From positions 7,204,001 to 7,268,000 of the forward strand of contig NC_135549.1 in assembly GCF_964340395.1 (NCBI RefSeq): DNA of 64,000 nucleotides, in the 5' to 3' direction. Below, piece by piece: positions 53,261-64,000 of this stretch. Position numbers and translations under genes: made by a program. This DNA is from Glandiceps talaboti (lineage: Eukaryota; Hemichordata; Enteropneusta; Spengelidae). Each line of letters starts with the position of its first letter. The first letter of the stretch is position 1. The notes beneath the pieces are model-generated. The model made no database searches and was not told where the DNA came from. It worked only from the letters and a program-made list of their open reading frames with translations.

Positions 53261-56200
53261 CACGGATCAGTACAGCTCTTCCGCCCACCAGACGTGACTT
53301 TTGATATTCTGTCAATTTTTTTTATTTGCTACTTGGCACAAAAAGAAAAATGACAGTTTGATAAACACAACCAGACGTTATTTAGTCACATTAACACGTC
53401 TACTCATCACCTCTTTAGCGCGATGCCGTGGACACCATTGAAATCTTGGCATGCTTAGAAGGGGCCATCGAAACGACTTTCCGACTACAGAATCTCCTAT
53501 TTATGTCGAGTAGCCAGCTACTTTGATGTCGGATGCAGCGACATGCTTTCACGAACCCTGGAACAAGTTTTTAAAACCGTTATCGAAAATATTCGACTGT
53601 GGTCGCATATGAATGTTATGCGTAAGACCGGTAGCCGTAGTCACTTAACACCCAATTACGGTGATAGTATTGTGATACGTCCATCCGTATGTGTCACTGT
53701 AAAGCACATCACCAGTCACACGAAGATTAGCCGTTTTCTACGGATGCTAGCTTTAACTATAAACAGTGCGAACTTTTAGACGTTCTAACGATGTCGGGCC
53801 CACTTCCCCGGCGATTAAGTCGATCTGATGTTGCAAGACAGTCGACGCATTGTGAGAACTGCCCCGAGCTGTATGCACGACGATTGGTGTTAAACAGTGG
53901 CGACTGGTGTGGGATGCTATGAGGCCGTCAGTTTTTTACTCGTAGTAGGTTGTCAAAGATCAATCAACCAAATTATTCTGATTGTGTTGTTTGTGAAAGT
54001 ATCACAGTTGAAGAAGTTAGAGTACATTACACGATGAAGTGGCATCCAAATGTCACTGAAGTACGCACTTAAGTACCCGTCATTGTTTTCTTTGCTACTA
54101 CTCCAAGTGTTCAATATTAGTCGACAGTACGGTACCCTAGCAGTCTCCGTCAAGATTCCCTGGTCCATGTATTGAAAGAGTCGCTGTATATTCATGACAT
54201 TTATGGGGAATGCTTTCACAAATCGTCACTTCTTTCTTGTCCTACTTGAAGACATCGTTATGTGTCCGGACCAATGTTGCACCAATCACCAAACAATACA
54301 TCGTCGTTGTCACTTGAAGGGAAAAGTAACTGTAATTTTCCTGTGTCCCTGTGTTTATCTTACGCAGTTATCCTGAAGTCACCCCAGTTACAACAGTATG
54401 CCACATGAGTTGAAGAACCCAAACATACTTTTAAATGTGTATTGTTGGTACCTTTGTATCAGACAATTATCAGGGACCCCCCTCTCCACCAAAATAACGA
54501 AGACAACAACTCTCCTGGAACAAAAATGCTAAAAATAACTACTCCGCAAGCTGTTTGTCGAGAAAATATTCAAATAAAGTCTGCATATGTCGAGCCTCCA
54601 GTAACGAAATAAGCTCCTATATGTCAAGAACATATTTTAGATTTACCAAAACTAAGACACGCACGCGTGTTGCTTTTCAACCGCCTTTTCAGTCAATTTT
54701 GCTTTTTGCAAATGTGGAAGACAAACAATTTGTCACAAGTAAATATAGAAGATCTACACATGCATACTTTAATAGTAAAAAAAGTATATTGGCAGTATAG
54801 TACAACTGGTGTAACGTTTTTTTAGTCCGCTGTAAAATAGAATCAGTAAGGCATATGCGCATGCGCGGTATACGGATTGACATTGTCAAAAAAATTACTT
54901 GTAACATGGCACAAAATAATATGCGCATGCGCAGGTATGTGCCCGGATTAAATTTTAAGTCGTTCACCGTAAAATTGTAACCCCGTTAAATAATATCCGG
55001 CCGATCTTCTATCGCCAGTTGTGATAATTTGTGTGTGTTCGTAAAGAAAGGTGGTTAAGAAGCCTGATGGGGAGAACAGCACGGCGTTTCATACCGTCTA
55101 CATTAAGACAGGATGGGTTTTTCAATGTACACATATTGAAAAGAGATTATCTCAGTACTGCCATGCCAAAAGCACCCCGTTTTATTAATTTAAGGATCTT
55201 TAAGTTTTTACGGCCAGGCGTGGGTCAGATACTAGTTTACAGTATGGGTGTTATATAGTCTATGATCACCTCACCACATAGTACAATTACGTATACGCAT
55301 CTGCCGGCCCATGTGTATCAAAGTATAGATTTACTAAGCAAGACATTTAAAACTTTCTCCTGTGAAAATTTATAAAGTTGTTATGTACCAAACTGAGTAC
55401 TCTAGAGGAGATACTATTTTACAGGTGTCAGCATGAATGGTATAGAGAATATGATGGTAAAACGCTTATAGATGCATGTCGGAGATATCATTTTTCAGTT
55501 GTTTACAAGCATCCGATACCACCAAACTGGATGAAAAGACCCCTTTGAAGTCAAACTTAAACACGCAACAGATAACATAAATGTCAGCGTGAATGACACT
55601 TGATGGTACAACAGCTTATACGTTTGAAAAGTTGAAATACTGAATTAACAGATTGAGAAAGACTATTTTCGTCAGATGGATTGTGTTTGGCGGTTTCTTT
55701 GATATTCTAACGGTTTGTGTCATTTTTTCCAACTATGTATAACACCACGCCATCGCGACGATCTCATAATTAACACGTACGCGTGTAAGTAGCATATAAC
55801 TATCATCTCGAAATGGTCCTATGTTCCACTTAGAAATGATATAAAAGATTTTCACTTTAATGGCAAGGCGTAACAAAGTGATATAACATTAACATCATGC
55901 TGAACAATATAATATGCGACTAAGTAAATTGTTACAAAGTGTAACACTCCTCTGTGTTCGGGTAACGGGTGCCCGGTGGTGAACACTCCAAGGGGCGATT
56001 TTACAGTCTCGGACGAGAAATTTGTACGCATGCGCACAAGTCTTAAACCGATGCTATTTTACACGGATTAAATATTTCGTTAGACCGGTATTATCAATCC
56101 AAAAATCAACGTAGAGGGCGCACATCGATAATAAATGAACTGCGCGCTCGTTGCCATTGGTTACCAATCTAATCACTCCCATGATTTTCCAGTCAGTGTG

Positions 56201-57165
56201 ATTTAATGCTCTTACTGTATATTTACAACACAGTGTGTGTATGGTGAACTTTGACAAGACTAGACAGACGGTTTAGTTGAACTTTGATAAGACAAAAAGG
56301 CCGTCACAGAAAACCATAGTACGGTCTAAACGGTGGTACTCAGTGATGCTAATTCAGAGCTGGATGAATGAAAATAGTTGTAAAAGACATTACGTGGTAA
56401 AATAAATTGTCGCAAGTTCCTAGTATATCTGAGGTCGTGCTTAAAATATCCTTCCCGCTTCAGTGATGACATCTTGCGAAAACAAGTTAGCCTTGAAACG
56501 TCACCATCCGAAAAGTGGGATCAGTGCCGGGGTAACTAAATCAGACAATCCAAGGGGAACTTTCATGGCTCCTCTTTATAATTCAAGATCTGAGTACGGC
56601 AAAAAAAACGTGCAAGCGAGCTAGATCAATATTTTGCCATTTTTCCCCCACATCCATATCATAGTACTTTAGTACACATACATACTATAGGACATTGTTT
56701 TACACCGGTGCTTGGCTAAGTCAGACGACACGCAGTGTCGATTTTTATTATCGGTTTATCATTATTTTAACAGGTCTACATGAAACTTATCACATTCGGA
56801 ATTTCTAATTTAAAATGTGTCATGGGAAAATCTGATGGTCGTTTGCAAAGCGCCTAAACTTACGTACATGTCGGCGACATTTTATCATCTTGCTTCTCGT
56901 CTGTAACATCCACCGTAGATTACTACGAGGCGCCTTGTTCATAATTTTACTACAGTTTGTTATTTACTTATTATCAATATTGCAGGTTGAACTATTTTTA
57001 TTCTCTGAAGTTATCGCCGATGGTAAATTGTTACTAGGAGCCGTATTTGAGATACAGATCTGCAATTTGAAATACCATTGCGATAGTTTGATGCTACCTC
57101 CATGGAAAATACCGAATTGTGTGCGATTTTAACTCACTGTCCAGCTACTAACGAGTCACGTTAGA
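53261..57165. other. Wnt7 upstream / first-intron DNA, no gene recognised
   Basis: Two NRF1-like TGCGCATGCGC motifs (54856-54867, 54922-54933) sit in a ~30-bp direct repeat, and a third (ACGCATGCGCAC) is at 56026. An open frame at 55031-55258 has no similarity I recognise. If exon 1B is real, this is intronic. Confidence 0.4.
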
Positions 57166-57169
57166 AATG

Positions 57170-57170
57170 G

Positions 57171-57206
<36 letters not shown>

Positions 57207-57238
57207 TGTTTTGCTGTTGCTGTTGCTGTTTTTGTTTT
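57170..57238. repeat. (GTT)n / (GCTGTT)n microsatellite
   Basis: About 9 GTT units, then TTTTG and TTGCTG repeats. Confidence 0.9.
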
Positions 57239-60200
57239 TGCGACGGATAGTATATCAATTGCTTTGACGTTTAAGCTTAGAGTTTCCAGAAAATAACATT
57301 CAACACAAGTTGATGACGACATGTTGTGCGTAAAGAGAATAACACACATTGACAATATTGATAAAACATTGATTATCACGCGAAACTGTTATCACGTGAT
57401 TATTTATAAATCGGTTGAATATAGTCACAAAGCTGCAATAAACGAAGTTTCCGTTTTGTAGGAAGATGGGTAGGTTCTTTTACTCAATCAATGCCTTCAT
57501 CTCATTTCAAGGATTAACGCCTGTGATGTTTATGATGCGGCAATTGTCTGTTGTCATGGTAACGTGTTCTATTTCTTAGTGTTATGGTCAGGTCCATAAC
57601 GAGAATTATACATTCATATGCAAAGCATTCTGAGACTGTATGATGAAAATTGCCAGGAGAAATATAAAGTAAAGGATATGGGATACGTGGGCTCTGGTAA
57701 CCGGAAGTGACGTACGTCATACCTTTACAAAAACATGAGAAGTGTTACTTGTCGATCAAGTAACATACGAAGGCCAATGTATTCAATGGGAAAGCTCGTT
57801 TGAAAATCACACCGCGTTGGCTTTGTTAGAATGAAAGTCTTGTTCAGATCAGGGAACTTTCAATACATGGTGCAAAACGTCTAACCGTACTATGTATAGT
57901 GAGTATACTCTGGTAAAACTTGAATTGAACAATACATGGCTGTATGGTTTTGACTGAGACAATGAACGGATAAATGTATCAATGTAATGTAAGTCTCCAC
58001 TCAAAAGTCGTGATTTCGTGGTGCTATCTCGTTCTACTGTTCTCTTTTTGAAGTCAACGATGAATACATAAAAAAAAGTTTTAGAGAGTGAGTTAAAACG
58101 TCACGGTCGATAATCAAAGAAAAATGAAACAGGCTGGAACAAGAAATGACAATTTTGATAGTTGCGGAAGTGTAATACTTGAATATTCTGCCTTCACTGA
58201 CCTCTGCATGAACCTTGAAATTGAGTCAGGTTCATCTCAAGTTCGAGTCTGTGGAGTGAATGTAACCTTGAAATCAATGTGTCGTTCTTTGACACTTCCG
58301 TACACATGCTACGACAAAAGACGTACCAACATGGCCTGTTATCGACACACCATTAACTTGTTATTGCAACACACCTGATAATTATCAAGTAAAAGGGGTA
58401 TATACATACATGAATATTTATTTACCCAAATAATGTTATTTAGAGTTTCGATTGCATTTCAGTTAAAGAGCACCAATCTACTCGATGAAAAGTTCAGGAT
58501 AATCCGAATAATGGGGATGTACTTAAATTAACGCAGTGGGGGACCGGGTAGAGATCACATCAAAGTCTACCTGTAGAAGGCATAGCTAAAAGCCACATCG
58601 GTATATGTATCTAAAATGGTGGGGAGGGGTATGTAGAATTTATCAATTATTTTTAATTCAAAGTCAATATCTAATTATTAACGGTATTATGTGAGAAGGG
58701 GGTATTTAACGGTTTCAATATCCCCACTTCAAACTGGGTTCCGATGTTGCGAGAAACTTTTAGAAAAAGTTTGGTTTCAGTTTCATTTTCACAATACTAA
58801 ATTTCTCAGTGATATTACTTGTACAAGTTGTCTTCTCCCCATATTTGACCGTTGCACGTATTCTTAGTTATACAAACAAAACATTATTTGCCCCCCAACC
58901 TCCACCACCGACCGGTATTTATGTCGATAGTACATTTACACACTGTCAATTGTTACAGCAGTACTATCACCCATAGTTTGACCATAGTTTGAGCATAGAT
59001 CTTGGAGTGGACACTCTGGGGTCTATTGTTTTTAACGCAATGAGAAGTCATCTATAGTTGTATATACAACTTTCAAAGTGACGAGACACTGATGTAATAA
59101 GGCGTCATCTACAGTCGTACGTACAGCATTCAAAGAGATGAGAGACTGCACTGTACACAAGTTGTTGGCTTTCGTTTGCACTCGATATGCATTCAGTCCT
59201 ATGTGACAGTAATGTAAACTCAACCTTGCTTGTTACAGCATTATTATGTAAACTCACGATACAGAATACATTGTGAAACAGGACATCGAACAAACACCAC
59301 ACCATTCACCCGTGATTACCTACTAGATAGTATCGAAATAGTTACAGAAAAAACACTCCCCGGGGTCGTCGATGTTGGAGTATGTTATAAAATTATCAAT
59401 GGAGGTTATATGACATGCGCAAGACTAATTACAGAGGTTATCTTTAAATTTCGCTTTATTTATGTTGATCTCTTCTTGTATAGCCTGACATATTGCAGTG
59501 GATCAATACTAATCAATCATATCTAATCAATTCTTGTCAATAATCAAACTAATACTGTACAACAAGCCAAGAATTGGCCAATAGAAACTAACGATACGGC
59601 AATATCGTGGATCAACACTCTATCAGTTCCATGATTAAGCTCTTTCTATCAATAACAGTGTAAGTTACAAATGTCTCCTCGCTCTACACCACCAAATGCA
59701 GCTTAAATAATATCGAGTTTCATTCATTCAAATGTAATTCGACCTTGTAGGTGTGTGTGTGTACCTATCATCAACAACGTTCAATGGGGAAAGGCACATG
59801 CACTTCTCAGTCTCCAGTGGTTTAGTCCAATGTCCCTATAGTTTTCAATGGTTCGGTCTAAAGCGTTGACGTTATTGAACTGAATTCATAATGGAGTGAA
59901 AACTAAACGACAATTCAAACGTCGAACGTTTATTTACGATTCCGTTTGGTGGACGATTTCTAAATAGGAGATAGAATACTAATGATACAAATGATCAGGT
60001 AGGTCAAATTCTAATCCAATGAACAGAGTCAATATTTGGTAATCATTGCGTAAGTAAACTATATGTTGGTTTAATATTCACACTTTATCGTATTAAATCA
60101 GTCAATAGGACGATAGCTAACACGTTACCCCGATTATAATTCCTTATCAAATTCAAGTTAGGGCCTCCTTCGACGACAGCTAAAACCAGACAGGTTCCAC

Positions 60201-62597
60201 ATTTTGATGCAGGGGCTTTTTTAACTCGGTTTTTATTAATTTTTTCAAAGATTTGAATAAAGCTGCAATGATTGTTCTAAAATAAGATGCAGGTTGTCAA
60301 ATTTTATTGATCTAAGTAAAACGTGTTCTACATAATCCCCATGAATCTGAGAATTCTGTTCTCACAAACTCGGATAACAAAATTGTGGAAACTAAATGAT
60401 TTACATGTAAAATACACAACTATATTAACATGTGTGATATAATTTTCTTTTCTGTTTTTGGCAATAAAGTGAATAGAAGGTATTACATTCCATATATTAT
60501 GATATACACAGTTAATTTTTTTTCGCTATCCGAGCCAACTTTGATTTTCGTGACAAGTTATGTTTGATGAATTCACCTAGCAACACAAGAACTAAGCAAA
60601 ATGAACAAATAATTCAAACAACTCCTCTAGCAAGACGCTAAAAAAAAAACAGACTACTTTAACGTAAGAGCGCATGTCAGCGATCTTAATTATCGACAAC
60701 GTGTAGTGACGATTATAAAGATGACTTTGAAATCGCTGGTTCACCAACCTTCTCAGACGCCACTGTCGATAGGTTAATACATACAGTGTAAAAAATATTG
60801 TTTCAGAATTACACTTTAGGTCAACTGCACAGCAATGTTGGTATTCTGTCATATGTCATCATGCCATAACTTAACTCGCTGTATTACGTAGATTAAGTAC
60901 ACTTCTCCTCCCTCTATTTTTGATGAGCAGTCATCTTTTTTTTTCTAGATACTACTTTATGGGTTTGATCAGTGGCTAGTGGTGCATTGTAACTTCAAAG
61001 GTGTCATGATTGGCCGCGATGCAAAATTCTATTCGTTGGTCGACCTTTCGTCATTGAAAGGTATTCATACTTGGTAATTTGTGACTACTTTCTAATAACG
61101 TTGATAGGCTTGGTGAGCTGCATGATTCGAGGGAGGTCTGAAAATCACACGCTCTGTCGTATAATATTGATCCGATGCTATCATCTTGGTATTAATTTGA
61201 GCCCTTTAACTTCTCAATAATTTGTCTCCAAACTGCAGACTGAATGATGATAATAATACCCCCCCCCCACCCACACACACACATACACTCTCTCTCCATC
61301 AATCAATCTATGACTCCGGTTTTAACGCTATAATATAGGTAGCTGTTAAAGCTATCGAACGTTGCCATAGTAACAATACAGACATAAAGGGCACTGAAAC
61401 TAAGAAAGTATTGATGTACAGATTAAACTAGGGAGTCCAGATAAGGGGTCGTTTGGTCTTTTGTGTATCGAGTAACATGCACTAGTGCTCTCAAGAACCT
61501 GTTCAGTCGGAGATACTACTAGGCTGACGCGCCAGTATCCTACAATTTCCTCTAAGTACGTGTAATATGATAAATGTCAACTCGATCAAACCACCATTCT
61601 AGCACATTGATATTTAACTTCTCCTTCACCCTGTTCTCTTCCATCTAGAAGGTGTCATTCACACAAACCGGATGTTGCTTTCTATACAAAACGAAGGAAT
61701 ACCGTGCCAAAAAAACACCAAAATTAAAACCACGCGTAATGTAAAGCCTCAACCGAATAGGGGTACATTTATGGTTTATGCCCGAAAAAAAATAAAGTGA
61801 ATTGAGGAATAACACTTTTATTTTCAATAGAGTTGAATTATTTGTTGAAAAGGGACATATTTTTGGGTTTGGTTTTTTCGTGTAGGGTCTATGGTTTGGG
61901 TTTTTTGTCAAAGGAGAATTTAAAATTGTTTAATGAGTTCAAAGATAGTTGAAGTATGTGTATAGTGGTCAATATTTGTTGTAACGGATTAGCGTTTTAA
62001 CACCACAGAATGGGTCCCATCGTCACTTCTTGAACAAGCAAATCTTAGCTATATATCGTATAGTAGTATCGCCACATAAATATCGCCCCTGATTTAATAA
62101 CCCCATAGCGACGTTACTTTCTGGTTCTTTAGCGTGCGGGGTAGAATGTGTCCATTCTTTCTCCACGGTGCCACTCCTCGGTTCAAAGCTGTATAGCTCG
62201 GTGTACTAGTAACGAAAGGTGTATATAGTATGCATGTATGGATTTTAATCCCTTTAAATGTAGAATATTAATGATCTTAGTAGCGTCGACTCTTTTGATA
62301 ATCTGTTGATATGACAAGGGGACGTTTCCAATAGAGAACAACTATGCATCGGTTGGGAAATCGAGTTTTACCGTTTTACCACGACATCGCTATCCTTTGA
62401 ATAAAGTGACTAAAGTAGCTTGCTAAAAAAAATAGGTCTAACCGCCAATCTAAAACTGTTAGGTCGATCTGAATACCCCATGTGAACTAACGATTAAACG
62501 CGTTGAGCGCACTCTATTTTCGGCTTTTTGCAGTGAGTCTACATGTCTTTACAGTTTACGGGGACAAAATGACGATAAAACTTAAAGAAGAACTTAC
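57239..62597. other. Wnt7 upstream / first-intron DNA, nothing recognised
   Basis: AT-rich, repeat-poor compared with the rest of the window. A C/CA tract lies at 61259-61287. Short open frames (58124-58378, 60592-60852, 61645-61911) show no family signature. A low repeat load beside a developmental gene would fit regulatory DNA, but nothing here proves it. Confidence 0.4.
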
Positions 62598-62686
62598 CTC
62601 GAATAAGACAAGACGATAAAGAATACCAGAACCAACTTGAAGAGACACTGAAGTACTGGTAAATGGCGACTCGTGTGCGTTAACAT
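62598..62686 (-). CDS. WNT7B: Candidate alternative first exon of Wnt7 (exon 1B)
   Basis: On the minus strand an ATG at 62686-62684 opens 29 codons plus two bases and ends at a consensus donor GTAAGTT. The peptide begins MLTHTSRH, has a hydrophobic core FKLVLVFFIVL and ends SYS: a clear signal-peptide shape. The exit phase (2) is the one Wnt7 exon 52732-52506 requires; the join gives [17 protein letters not shown]. This is closer to vertebrate Wnt7 N-termini (..SSVVALGA) than the exon 1A join ([12 protein letters not shown]). It lies 9.6 kb upstream of exon 1A. Transcript evidence is absent, so it remains a prediction. Confidence 0.65.
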
Positions 62687-62870
62687 GGTAGTAAGAGACC
62701 AACGGCTCTGTAGAGATAACCCCAACACCTTACATTTCCGTCAGGCGACCAGCAGCATTCCAACCACAGGTAGAACACAGATTAACTTGCCCAGGTGACA
62801 CAACGGATTTCATATATGCTTGTGTCACAGGCAAGCTTCGTCGTGATTGGCTGATATCTTGGCTGGTGTA
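62687..62870 (-). promoter_or_regulatory. Possible promoter of Wnt7 exon 1B
   Basis: On the minus strand a CCAAT box lies at 62846-62850 and a CATATATGC TATA-like motif at 62811-62820. They lie about 160 and 125 bases before the candidate ATG. Spacing between the two is shorter than usual. Confidence 0.35.
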
Positions 62871-63754
62871 ACAACTTGTTACACTATACTATTACATGAC
62901 AGTTTATTCCATTCTTAATGACAGAAGATCGCGGGAAAATCGCATGCGCGATTCTCTTCAAAGTGAATTTATAATGGGACATGCGTCTCAATAAAGATAT
63001 AAAACCATGCAACGAAAACAACAAGTTTGTCTCGTACTCGTAAATAGTTAAATAAATCTACACACCAAAAAAAAAGCAATGTATTTAACTCAATCCGCAT
63101 CTTGAACGTGCAGTTTTAACATCACTCGAATGAGCCGACCGGTGCGTCATGTGACCAATGAAACGGCATCGACCCTTTTATTTAATTTATGTGGTCATTT
63201 CACTGAAATGGTTTTAGTTTGTGTAATTGTGTTGATTTGTGTATATATGTATTTATTATTAGAAAGGAAGGTTCTCGTCTACATATATAGAAATGGCCCC
63301 AGTGGACGAGTGTCAACTTTAGACCTTTGGAAGAAACCACAAAGGTGTGGTAAATAGAAAGGTTAAACTGAAACCCCGTCTCCGGTTAACGCTATTCACG
63401 TGATGTAACAGTATGCCCTGTAAGACATGCATCGGCGTTTTGTCTCAAAGCTATACAGATTTTATTGAACGAATCATAAAACGTAGAGGTTGGTGGACCA
63501 ATCGACCTTCAAATTATATAGACCATGGAGAGTGAACTTATTAAAATGATAAATCATGTTATATAGTGTGCTGTACTTTCACACGGCAATTCTCACTTTA
63601 TACATCTAATGTAGTCGTGAAACTATACTCTCTACATTTCGTCGTTTGGGCGCTTAAATTCACAGAGGAACTTTTTAAGATTTCAAGCATTTTTGGCTCC
63701 AAGAGAAATATATTTTGTATTTTTGTAAGATATGAATATATAAAATTGCGCGCG
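62871..63754. other. DNA upstream of exon 1B, no gene recognised
   Basis: CGCATGCGCG at 62941 resembles an NRF1 site. An open frame at 63130-63357 has a hydrophobic stretch but no similarity or splice context I recognise. Confidence 0.35.
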
Positions 63755-63778
63755 TGTGTGTGTGCGTGTGTCTATGTA

Positions 63779-63816
<38 letters not shown>

Positions 63817-63835
63817 TTTGTTTGTGCGTGTGTCT

Positions 63836-63868
<33 letters not shown>

Positions 63869-63882
63869 TAAGTAAGTAAGTA
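63755..63882. repeat. (GT)n / (TAAG)n microsatellite
   Basis: GT tract with TATG and TTTG interruptions, ending in four TAAG units at about 63868-63882. Confidence 0.95.
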
Positions 63883-64000
63883 AAAGTATATGTGATTAGG
63901 TCGTATGTAACACATTAAAGAATAGTTTCGTTTGATATTTTCTTCTCACTGAAACACACGGTGTCATTTGAAATATGTTGAATGGCATATAATTGCTAAG

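Noticed and set aside
55031-55258. 75-codon open frame near NRF1-like motifs
   Set aside because: No recognised domain and no splice context. A promoter-associated gene here cannot be supported from sequence alone.
58124-58378. 84-codon Cys-containing open frame
   Set aside because: No signal peptide, family motif or exon structure that I recognise.
53300-62590. Scattered CTTTGAT-like TCF/LEF motifs
   Set aside because: Single short motifs at about the frequency expected in AT-rich DNA; no cluster was evident.

Overview
This is nuclear DNA of an animal. Genes are split by GT-AG introns, and the window is AT-rich and loaded with microsatellites, minisatellites and short inverted-repeat transposons. 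Four protein-coding genes can be read exon by exon: the 3' part of a fibulin-1-type extracellular matrix gene (+), HSD17B10 (-), ATXN10 (+) and a Wnt7 gene (-). The proteins are clearly related to vertebrate orthologues but not vertebrate-like in detail. A marine invertebrate deuterostome (hemichordate or lancelet) seems most likely to me, and a lophotrochozoan cannot be excluded. That is an inference from protein similarity and repeat style, not from a search.

Layout. 1-735: two inverted-repeat transposons. 1437-13576: fibulin, with seven EGF-like exons, then a single-exon 'C' type C-terminus (9113-9470) and, 3.4 kb further on, a two-exon 'D' type C-terminus. 13.6-17.9 kb: intergenic DNA full of repeats. 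17908-23253: HSD17B10 in five coding exons, with three long (TA)n tracts in intron 1. 23254-23470: a 217-bp gap shared head-to-head with ATXN10. 23471-38141: ATXN10 in nine coding exons. 38.1-48.0 kb: repeat-rich intergenic DNA. 48007-53040: Wnt7 in four coding exons. A second possible Wnt7 first exon lies 9.6 kb upstream at 62598-62686. The DNA between and beyond has no gene I recognise and probably holds Wnt7 regulatory DNA.

The most notable points are these. (1) Fibulin(+), ATXN10(+), Wnt7(-) have the same order and orientation as FBLN1, ATXN10, WNT7B on human 22q13, with HSD17B10 inserted between the first two. (2) Two unrelated exons, fibulin 3513-3641 and ATXN10 26363-26530, each have their 3' end plus 5' splice site amplified into a minisatellite; the ATXN10 array shows 23 GTAAGT donors at a 63-bp period. 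(3) The hidden Wnt7 exon 1B encodes a signal peptide in the correct splice phase. (4) The fibulin intron between the C and D ends carries a 50-bp minisatellite with nine perfect NF-Y (CCAAT) motifs.

The genes are not an operon. They act in separate places: extracellular matrix (fibulin), mitochondria (HSD17B10), cytoplasm (ATXN10) and secreted signalling (Wnt7). Only the HSD17B10/ATXN10 promoter pair suggests shared regulation.
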